From Flagellimonas algicola (GTDB taxonomy: Bacteria > Bacteroidota > Bacteroidia > Flavobacteriales > Flavobacteriaceae), in the NCBI RefSeq assembly GCF_005937185.1, contig NZ_VCNI01000003.1:239891-303890 (forward strand): a stretch of DNA of 64,000 nucleotides. The letters run 5' to 3'. A program made the position numbers and the translations under genes. This document shows positions 34,460 through 41,078 of the stretch, one piece after another (position 1 is the first letter of the stretch; each line of letters begins with the position of its first letter). The notes beneath the pieces were generated by a model that ran no database searches, had not been told where the DNA came from, and saw only the letters and a program-made list of their open reading frames with translations.

Positions 34460-36694
34460 ATGAAAAAAATCTTTCTTTTAGCCATTGTGGTTGTAGCTTT
34501 AATTTCTTGTAAACAAGAAGAAAAACTACTTATGGCCACGAGTTCCACCATTGCCATTGACGATGACGACTCTAAAGATTCCATAATTCTTAAGGCAGCA
34601 CACGTAGTTCCCACTGAAAATCAGCTTCAAGCCTTAAAAAATGAGTTTATTGCCTTTATCCATTTCGGTCCGAACACTTTCACAAGAAAAGAATGGGGAA
34701 ACGGATTTGAAGACCCCAAGATTTTCAATCTTCAAAATTTGGATACAGACCAGTGGTGCAAAGCTATGAAGGCAGCGGGGATGAAAATGGTGGTAATCAC
34801 GGTAAAACACCATGACGGATTTGTGCTTTGGCAAAGTAGGTATACCAAACATGGCATTATGTCCACTCCCTACCAAGATGGTAAGGGTGACATTTTAAAA
34901 GAGCTCTCAGAATCTTGTCAAAAAAACGGGCTAAAATTGGGGGTTTACCTCTCCCCTGCAGACTTGTATCAAATAGAAAACGCAGAAGGCCTTTATGGGA
35001 ATCTAAGTGAATACTCCGACCGTGTTATCCCAAGACCCGTTGAAGGCAGACCCTTTAAAAACCAAAAAACGTTCACCTTCAATGTGGATGATTACAATGA
35101 ATATTTTCTTAACCAGTTATTTGAGCTGTTAACGGAATACGGTCCTATTCATGAGGTGTGGTTTGACGGAGCTCATCCCAAACGGAAAGGCGGGCAAAAA
35201 TACAATTACCTGGCTTGGAAAGAGCTGATTTCCGAATTGGCTCCCAAAGCAGTGATCTTCGGAAAGCAAGATATAAGATGGTGCGGGAACGAGGCCGGGG
35301 CTACCCGGGATACGGAATGGAACGTAGTTCCATACGAGACCAATCCCCATGAGATGAACCGCTTTGCCGATATTATGGAAGAAGATATTGGTAGCAGGGA
35401 AAAATTGTACAATGCTAAGTATTTGCACTATCAACAAGCAGAGACCAATACCTCCATTCGGGAAGGTTGGTTTTATAGGGATGAGGACTCCCAAAAAGTG
35501 CGTAGTGCTGATGATGTTTTTGACATTTATGAAAGATCGGTAGGCGGAAATTCCACTTTCTTGTTGAACATCCCACCAAACCGCGATGGAAAGTTCTCCC
35601 CAGAAGATGTTAGGGTTTTGGAAGAGGTAGGACAACGCATTGCGGAAACCTATCAAAGCAATTTGCTTCAAGATGCAAAAGGACCCAAAGCCGTCTTGGA
35701 CGGAAATACAGCAAGTTATGAGTTGTTGACTCCGACCTCCAACGAAATTATCATTAACACCAAATCACCCATCACTATTAACCGGCTAGTATTGCAGGAG
35801 GCTATACAAAGTCATGGGGAACGGATTGAAAAACACTTGGTACAAGCCAAGGTTGATGGGGATTGGGTCACCTTGGCGCAAGCTACCAATGTGGGCTATA
35901 AACGAATTCTGAGATTCCCGGAGGTCACATCGGATCAATTCAAAATCCAAATATCGGAATCGAGGGCCAATCCAGCTCTGGCAAATATCTCAGCCCATTA
36001 TTACAACACCCGGCCTCCTCAACTTGAAATTTCAAGATCTAAGGAGGGATTATTAAAAATAGCGCCAAAGCAACACGATTTTGCTTGGAAACCCCATGGT
36101 GAAAACGCAGTGGAAAATTTAAATTCCAAGACCGAAACACGATATACCACTGATGGAAGCATCCCTACCAAAAACTCCAAGCTATATACCGAACCGGTTC
36201 CGGCTGCTTCAGTCGAAGTAAAGGCAGCGGCCTTCGAAAAAGAGGAAATGGGAAGCGTGGCCGCCAAAACTTTTGGACTATTAAAAAATCAATGGAAAAT
36301 TGTTCGGGCAGACAGTGAAACTGAAAATCACGGCGCCGATTTGACTATTGATGAAGATCCTGGCACCTTTTGGCAATCCAATTCCGGCTCCAATCAAAAA
36401 CATCATTTGGAAATTGATTTAGGCAGTGTTAAAACGCTAAGCGGTTTTGCCTATACTCCTCAAACAGCGCACGCTGACGGCATGATCGAAGTAGGTTCCG
36501 TCAGTATCAGCAGCAATGGTACCGATTGGAAAAAAGTGGAAGATTTTGAGTTTGGCAATCTTATCAACGACCCCGTCACAAGACGTCACAATTTTGAATC
36601 GCCCATAACCGCAAAATTCATCCGAATTGAATCCAAAACCATTGCCGGAGATCATACCTCAGCCGCCATTGCGGAGTTGGACTTTTTTGAATAG
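34460..36694 (+). CDS. alpha-L-fucosidase, GH29, lipoprotein with C-terminal binding domains
   Basis: A 744-residue protein with a lipoprotein signal ending ALISC (Cys17). The GH29 barrel (about residues 45-400) shows KHHDGF at 116-121 and the nucleophile Asp236 in VWFDGAHP. Then comes a small beta domain (about 410-525), a chitobiase/HEX-C-type segment near 555-580 (RYTTDGSIPTKNS) and an F5/8-type C (discoidin) domain at about 605-744 for glycan binding. It releases L-fucose from fucosylated glycans in the periplasm or at the cell surface. It is the last gene of the operon and supplies the sugar that the upstream enzymes degrade. The organisation suggests GH29-B, but linkage preference cannot be read. 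Confidence 0.93.
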   Translation: MKKIFLLAIVVVALISCKQEEKLLMATSSTIAIDDDDSKDSIILKAAHVVPTENQLQALKNEFIAFIHFGPNTFTRKEWGNGFEDPKIFNLQNLDTDQWCKAMKAAGMKMVVITVKHHDGFVLWQSRYTKHGIMSTPYQDGKGDILKELSESCQKNGLKLGVYLSPADLYQIENAEGLYGNLSEYSDRVIPRPVEGRPFKNQKTFTFNVDDYNEYFLNQLFELLTEYGPIHEVWFDGAHPKRKGGQKYNYLAWKELISELAPKAVIFGKQDIRWCGNEAGATRDTEWNVVPYETNPHEMNRFADIMEEDIGSREKLYNAKYLHYQQAETNTSIREGWFYRDEDSQKVRSADDVFDIYERSVGGNSTFLLNIPPNRDGKFSPEDVRVLEEVGQRIAETYQSNLLQDAKGPKAVLDGNTASYELLTPTSNEIIINTKSPITINRLVLQEAIQSHGERIEKHLVQAKVDGDWVTLAQATNVGYKRILRFPEVTSDQFKIQISESRANPALANISAHYYNTRPPQLEISRSKEGLLKIAPKQHDFAWKPHGENAVENLNSKTETRYTTDGSIPTKNSKLYTEPVPAASVEVKAAAFEKEEMGSVAAKTFGLLKNQWKIVRADSETENHGADLTIDEDPGTFWQSNSGSNQKHHLEIDLGSVKTLSGFAYTPQTAHADGMIEVGSVSISSNGTDWKKVEDFEFGNLINDPVTRRHNFESPITAKFIRIESKTIAGDHTSAAIAELDFFE

Positions 36695-36715
36695 TCAAAA
36701 CCTGAAATAGAAATA

Positions 36716-36751
36716 TTTTATGACTTCATCTAAAAAAATTGGGTCATAAAA
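36716..36751. repeat. inverted repeat before the EamA transporter gene
   Basis: TTTTATGAC (36716-36724) is the exact complement of GTCATAAAA (36743-36751), 18 bp apart, and GGTCAT recurs 10 bp on. It lies between the fucosidase stop and the transporter start and could be an operator or a weak hairpin. Confidence 0.4.
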
Positions 36752-36803
36752 GGTCATTTTGGAACTTTCCTTTGCATATTCGCGGAGACTTAGCGACTAA
36801 TTC

Positions 36804-37679
36804 ATGAGAGCTATTCTTTATTTAATTATCGCCACCTCCTTATTAGGTCTTAATTTCCATTTGGCGAGGGTTGTTCTTACGGAAGTTGGCTTCATTGAAG
36901 CAGGATTTTGGCGCTTTTTGTTTGGAGCCGGAACTTTGGCACTCGTTGGAATTCGGAGCCTTCCTAGTTTACAATCCATACGAAACAATCTTAGAGGTGT
37001 TGCACTTCCAGGGTTGATTGGGCTGTTTGGCTTTAATTTTTTCTTCTTTTTGGGTCTTAAATACAGTACGGCCATTAATGCGGCATTGATCATAAGTCTG
37101 AATCCAGCCATAACTTTGCTATTGTCCCGTCAAATCCTTAAAACCAAGATTGAGAAAATCCAGTTGTTGGGTATTTCCATCGCATTTGTAGGTGCTATTT
37201 ATATCATCATCAAGGGGAATATTACTGACTTGGCGAACATCCAGTTCAATAAGGGAGATATTTTGATTTTTATAGCCAATGTTTTCTTTGCCCTTCACCA
37301 CGTATGGGTAAAAAAGTTTGCCGGCCATTTTTCCAGCATCAATTTCACCATGCTCACCGGGGTATGTTGCCTTATAGGGTTTGCATTCTTACTCCCATTG
37401 ACGGGAATGGAAAATGTATTGAACCACAGCACCAAGTTCTGGATGGCTGTGTTGGGCATTGGATGTCTGGGTACTGCATTTGCTTACTACCTTTGGCAAA
37501 AAGGAGTACATATTGTTGGAGCAGACAAGGCCGGCATATACATGAATGTTGTCCCACTTTCTGCTGCCGTACTCACCTTTTTCTTTAATGAAAACTTGTA
37601 CTTCTATCACCTTATTGGAGGGCTTTTGATCATTGCTGGACTTTTGATTACAAGAAAGAATTCTACAAAGACATCATAA
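36804..37679 (+). CDS. EamA-family (DMT) transporter
   Basis: A 291-residue integral membrane protein with ten predicted helices in two EamA repeats. The first ends with KYSTAINAALIISLNPAITLLL near 85-106 and the second has LGTAFAYYLWQKGVHIVGADKAGIYMNVVPLSA near 218-250, both typical of RhaT/YdcZ-like drug/metabolite transporters. The direction of transport and the substrate are not predictable; relatives export amino acids or other small metabolites. It precedes the Crp/Fnr-type gene by 80 bp on the same strand, but that gene has its own promoter, so they need not be co-regulated. Confidence 0.87.
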   Translation: MRAILYLIIATSLLGLNFHLARVVLTEVGFIEAGFWRFLFGAGTLALVGIRSLPSLQSIRNNLRGVALPGLIGLFGFNFFFFLGLKYSTAINAALIISLNPAITLLLSRQILKTKIEKIQLLGISIAFVGAIYIIIKGNITDLANIQFNKGDILIFIANVFFALHHVWVKKFAGHFSSINFTMLTGVCCLIGFAFLLPLTGMENVLNHSTKFWMAVLGIGCLGTAFAYYLWQKGVHIVGADKAGIYMNVVPLSAAVLTFFFNENLYFYHLIGGLLIIAGLLITRKNSTKTS

Positions 37680-37689
37680 CATTTACCAA

Positions 37690-37717
37690 TTGCTCTATAA
37701 GGTTTCCTATATCTTTG
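37690..37717 (+). promoter_or_regulatory. promoter of the Crp/Fnr-type gene
   Basis: TTG (37690-37692), 17-bp spacer, TATCTTTG (37710-37717): a consensus Bacteroidota promoter, 42 bp before the ATG at 37760. Confidence 0.65.
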
Positions 37718-37759
37718 GGACTCCTAAGTTATTGATTTCACAAAGGCCTTTTCCCTGCT

Positions 37760-38311
37760 ATGGATTTTCTTAAACTAGACAATTTGGTTCCCTTAGATCT
37801 TATCTCCAAGATTTTTGAACGAATGGAACTTAACAACTATGCAAAAAACCATTTGCTACATGAAAGAGGGGCTATTTGCGAACATATCTACCTTATCCAA
37901 AAAGGCTTGGCCCGAACTTTTTTCTACAAAGATGGGAAAGACATAACGGTTCATCTGGCCTCCGAAGGTGAAATCATTACCGCTGTGGATAGTATTATAA
38001 GCTTAAAAAAGAGCCGGTACAATGTGGAGTTGTTGGAGGATAGCGAGGTGTTCTCCATTTCTTATGCCGACCTTCAACATTTGCTATCGCAACATCCAGA
38101 ATACGAAAAGTATGTGCGACTTGTTTTGGAACGTATGTACACCGAAGGTGCAGATCGCATTGAGGAATTCTTGTTCTTTTCCGCCAAAGAGCGTTATAAC
38201 AATTTGGTCAAGACAAGGCCACAACTCATCCAACGGGTAAATTTAGGCCATATAGCTTCCTATTTGGGCATGACCCAGGAAACTTTGAGCCGGATTAGAA
38301 AAGCCCCTTAA
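37760..38311 (+). CDS. Crp/Fnr-family transcriptional regulator without Fe-S cysteines
   Basis: A 183-residue protein with a cyclic-nucleotide-binding-like beta roll (about 20-115, HLLHERGAICEHIYLIQKGLARTFF), a dimer helix (about 115-140) and a winged helix-turn-helix near 160-183 (NLGHIASYLGMTQETLSRIRK). The recognition helix has E-T-L-S-R, the same E-x-x-S-R spacing as E. coli FNR, which reads TTGAT. It has one Cys (position 40) and no N-terminal Cys cluster, so it is not an Fe-S oxygen sensor; the ligand is unknown. An FNR-type box lies just after its stop codon, before doxX. Confidence 0.88.
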   Translation: MDFLKLDNLVPLDLISKIFERMELNNYAKNHLLHERGAICEHIYLIQKGLARTFFYKDGKDITVHLASEGEIITAVDSIISLKKSRYNVELLEDSEVFSISYADLQHLLSQHPEYEKYVRLVLERMYTEGADRIEEFLFFSAKERYNNLVKTRPQLIQRVNLGHIASYLGMTQETLSRIRKAP

Positions 38312-38315
38312 TTTT

Positions 38316-38360
38316 TTGACATTTATCAAAGAATGATGGCCTGATGGATCATTAATTTTG
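38316..38360 (+). promoter_or_regulatory. FNR-like box and -7 element before doxX
   Basis: TTGACATTTATCAA (38316-38329) matches the FNR consensus TTGAT-N4-ATCAA at nine of ten positions. TAATTTTG (38353-38360) is a full TAnnTTTG -7 box, with no TTG -33 at the usual spacing. A start about 4 bp after the box would put the centre of the FNR-like site near -41.5, the class II activator position. Confidence 0.6.
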
Positions 38361-38377
38361 TTGAAAACATCAATCTT

Positions 38378-38815
38378 ATGCATTCAAAATTTGTTAAGTT
38401 ATTTTTAAGGTTATCCTTATCCACCGCATTTCTATCCGCAGTTGCCGACCGTCTTGGTTTTTGGCCAGAAGGGCTTTATTCCTGGGGTATTTGGGACGTT
38501 TTTGTACAAAGTACCCAAGCCATGAACCCATGGTTTCCCGAAGCAATGATTCCTGCGGTCGCATTTTTGGCCACAGCTTTGGAAGTTATTTTTGCGATCT
38601 TCCTTCTACTAGGTCTAAAAACCGAGTTGACCGCCAAACTATCAGGCTATTTGTTGTTGGGGTTTGCTTTGGCCATTACATTCTCCTCCAGCATTAAAGG
38701 ATCCTTTGATTATTCCGTCTTTACGGCTTCTGCCGCTGCATTTGCCTTGGCATTGATGAAAGATAAATATCTGGAATTGGACACTATCTTGTTCCAAAGT
38801 CATAACAAGCAATAG
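38378..38815 (+). CDS. DoxX-family membrane protein
   Basis: A 145-residue protein with four hydrophobic segments and the DoxX-family pattern: RLSLSTAFLSAVADRLGF (about 11-28), MIPAVAFLATALEVIFAIFLLLGLKTELTAKLSG (about 56-90) and a final helix at about 100-125. The family includes the thiosulfate:quinone oxidoreductase subunit of archaea and many bacterial membrane proteins linked to redox stress; the substrate in Bacteroidota is not known. It follows the Crp/Fnr-type regulator by 66 bp with its own regulated promoter signals, so it is the likely target of that regulator. Confidence 0.82.
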   Translation: MHSKFVKLFLRLSLSTAFLSAVADRLGFWPEGLYSWGIWDVFVQSTQAMNPWFPEAMIPAVAFLATALEVIFAIFLLLGLKTELTAKLSGYLLLGFALAITFSSSIKGSFDYSVFTASAAAFALALMKDKYLELDTILFQSHNKQ

Positions 38816-38837
38816 TTTAGTTTTCCGCGAATATAAG

Positions 38838-38862
38838 AAGCCCCAACCTTTGGTTGGGGCTT
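38838..38862. terminator. bidirectional terminator between doxX and the OMP gene
   Basis: Perfect 11-bp stem AAGCCCCAACC (38838-38848) / GGTTGGGGCTT (38852-38862) with loop TTT, between two convergent genes. The T-tracts on both sides are short. On the minus strand the motif GACTAACTCAAA (38900-38889) precedes it. Confidence 0.8.
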
Positions 38863-38919
38863 TCTTGGATAGGAACTACCCTAGATGATTTGAGTTAGTC
38901 GACCCATCATCCAGTTCTT

Positions 38920-40128
38920 TTAAAAAAAACGCGAAATAGTGAAGCGTAAAAAACTGTCTTCCCTAAAATTGGATAGAATCAGCTCCGTATTGTCAATCTC
39001 GTTAAAAATTCTGGCCTCCACCTCTGCTCGCCAATTGGAACCAAAACGCCTCGAAGCCTCCAAACTAAAAATCTTGCTACTCGACTCCAAATCCGTTATT
39101 CCTCCAATCAAAATGGAAGTGTCCTGCACATCGTTAAAAGCGATTCGGCTTCCAAAGAATATATCATTCTGAAGTGCATTTAGGGACAATTCATCCCGTT
39201 CATCATACAGATATTCTCCCAAAAGTCCAATGTCAAGGCCATTGCCATCAATATTGCTGAACGTGTATTCCAGTCCGGCCACCAATGCCGTAAAATCCTG
39301 CGCATCTGCATTGCGGTAAATGGCCTCCAATTTCCATAGGAACGCATCGTGGGTAACCTGCAAATCCAACCCAGTTTGATTAATTACGGGATAAAAAGCA
39401 TTGATATTTCCTTGGTTGTCAAAGACAAACAACGGTTCCCTTCCATTCCCATAAAAATGGGAAATTCCCACATCAAAAATGCCGAAGTAATGTTTCCAAC
39501 GTACAGCAAAATCCTGACGCCACTCTTCCGCTCCACTTTCATAACCCAAATCGTCCTGGTCAATGACAGTTCCAAACCGCAATCGACCTTTTTCACCCGG
39601 AAAAGTTCGTTTTCTATGATAGGGCAAATAGTAAAATTCAAAAGTCCCCAGTTTGTTGGTTATGTAGCTAAACTGGGCCATGGGTTGCCCCAATTTTTCC
39701 TCCCCATCAAAGGTTTCCACAGCATCGGTCTGGTTAATGATATCCACCAAGTGATTGCTTTCTGCAACACCCCAATAGATTTTTTTGAGACCAAAGCTTA
39801 ACTCCCAATTGCCTTTGGCCTTTTGGTAATAGAGTTCACGAATATCCCAATGGGTACGCTCATCATCCCTATCCAGCCTAAAAAAACCAGTGAAGTTGAT
39901 ACTTTCATAACCTTTATTCCATTCCAAGGAATAATCGGGTCGCAGAGCAAATGAGGGGTAATGGTTCAATTGTCCTGTAAACTGGGCATCATCCAAAAAA
40001 TAACGGTATTCCGCCTCCATTTCCAACTCCAACTCATGGACGGATTTGGGTTTTTCCTTTTCCTGGGCAAAACCAACAGTGGTTGCCATCAAACCCAAGG
40101 CTACCCAAAAAAGTAACTTCTTATGCAT
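38920..40128 (-). CDS. outer-membrane beta-barrel protein of the MMPL export cluster
   Basis: A 402-residue protein from the ATG at 40128 (TTG at 40140 is the alternative), with a signal peptide ending GFAQ. The body alternates polar and aromatic residues in many short strands (YEYFLD-like, FEFYYLPYHR, WKHYFGIFDVGISHFYG) and ends with LRFTISRFF, a C-terminal Phe as in outer-membrane barrels. I do not recognise a named family; it resembles the barrel proteins that accompany MMPL and LolA-like genes in several phyla. As third gene after the MMPL pump and LolA-like protein it is the likely outer-membrane partner of that system. A 10-bp inverted repeat lies in the gap before it. Confidence 0.75.
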   Translation of the reverse strand: MHKKLLFWVALGLMATTVGFAQEKEKPKSVHELELEMEAEYRYFLDDAQFTGQLNHYPSFALRPDYSLEWNKGYESINFTGFFRLDRDDERTHWDIRELYYQKAKGNWELSFGLKKIYWGVAESNHLVDIINQTDAVETFDGEEKLGQPMAQFSYITNKLGTFEFYYLPYHRKRTFPGEKGRLRFGTVIDQDDLGYESGAEEWRQDFAVRWKHYFGIFDVGISHFYGNGREPLFVFDNQGNINAFYPVINQTGLDLQVTHDAFLWKLEAIYRNADAQDFTALVAGLEYTFSNIDGNGLDIGLLGEYLYDERDELSLNALQNDIFFGSRIAFNDVQDTSILIGGITDLESSSKIFSLEASRRFGSNWRAEVEARIFNEIDNTELILSNFREDSFLRFTISRFF

Positions 40129-40163
40129 GTTTATCTTCAAAATTCTTTGGATTTAAAATCAAA

Positions 40164-40232
40164 GCCAAGGTATTTACAAGCCTGTACCATCACACAACCA
40201 CATTAACAAGCTTGTGGCGAACATACCTTGGC
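40164..40232 (-). repeat. long-range inverted repeat between the LolA-like and OMP genes
   Basis: GCCAAGGTAT (40164-40173) is the exact complement of ATACCTTGGC (40223-40232), enclosing 49 nt that can form a further ACAAG/CTTGT pairing. In the transcript this is a stem-loop 36 nt before the OMP ATG and might set stability or relative expression. Confidence 0.5.
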
Positions 40233-40267
40233 CTTGACATTCTGAATCAGACAAAAATGGAACGGGA

Positions 40268-41050
40268 CTAGCTACCCGCTCTTTTCAATGCCACTTCCGT
40301 AAAGTCTTCATCGGCCAATTCGGCGCCAAAGTTGTACTCTCCAAACTTCAAGAGGGTTTCCTTATTACTCTGATGGTTGACCATATTGAAGGTAGCGGCT
40401 CTCCAGAATTTGTTTTTGTAGAGTTTGTAATCGCTATAGACCAAGGTTTTCAACAAGGCATTTTTACGGTCGTAAAACTCAATTTTTTCCAAGCGGTATC
40501 CTTTGCTTTGGTTATAAGTGACCACTCTTCTCGTATACCCTGATTTTGGATCGACGGGATCCTGCTCAACCACTAACAAATCTCCGTCCTCTTTTAGGAA
40601 TTTGTAGCCGTATTTCTCTACCTCCTGGGAAGACAGATCTTCATAGGCAAACTCACTGCCCACAAATGGCCCTGATTTGTTGTTGGAGGAAATCCTTTTC
40701 ACTCTTTTGATTGATGGAAGATATAGCCATTGATCATCCGCTCCAACTTTATGGGTAAACGTCAATGTTGCCGTTCCCTTCACATCCTTTGGGCTTTCAA
40801 ATACGATCAAGGACTTATCACCGTCCTCGGTCAGTTCTAAGGTACGGGTAGTCAAAAACCGTTCGCTGGTCTGACCGTTTTTATTCTTCAAGGTCATTTT
40901 AAGCTCCACAATAGAGCTTCCAAAGCCTTCATCCGCTTTCTCAGCAGTTTTGGCAATCTGTAATCCACGTTCTTCCGCAGACTGGGCATTCATGGTTACC
41001 ACGGCCAAGACCGAGGCAATTATTGGTATAAAAATTCTACTCTTCTTCAT
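40268..41050 (-). CDS. outer-membrane lipoprotein-sorting protein (LolA-like)
   Basis: A 260-residue protein with a signal peptide ending MNAQ (about residue 22). The body matches the LolA-like periplasmic carrier family found beside MMPL pumps: VFESPKDVKGTATLTFTHKVGADDQWLYLPSIKRVKRISSNNKSGPFVGSEFAYEDL at about 88-145 and YTRRVVTYNQSKGYRLEKIEFYDRKNALLKTLVY at about 170-205. The half-open beta-barrel of this fold carries a lipid or lipoprotein chain. It starts 28 bp after the MMPL gene, so it is expected to receive cargo from the pump and pass it to the outer-membrane barrel. True LolA acts with LolCDE, which is not seen here. Confidence 0.87.
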   Translation of the reverse strand: MKKSRIFIPIIASVLAVVTMNAQSAEERGLQIAKTAEKADEGFGSSIVELKMTLKNKNGQTSERFLTTRTLELTEDGDKSLIVFESPKDVKGTATLTFTHKVGADDQWLYLPSIKRVKRISSNNKSGPFVGSEFAYEDLSSQEVEKYGYKFLKEDGDLLVVEQDPVDPKSGYTRRVVTYNQSKGYRLEKIEFYDRKNALLKTLVYSDYKLYKNKFWRAATFNMVNHQSNKETLLKFGEYNFGAELADEDFTEVALKRAGS

Positions 41051-41078
41051 GATTAAATTCGAATTGTGTGTTTATAAT

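Noticed and set aside
37760..38311. Naming the Crp/Fnr-type gene fnr
   Set aside because: The four cysteines needed for the Fe-S cluster are missing.
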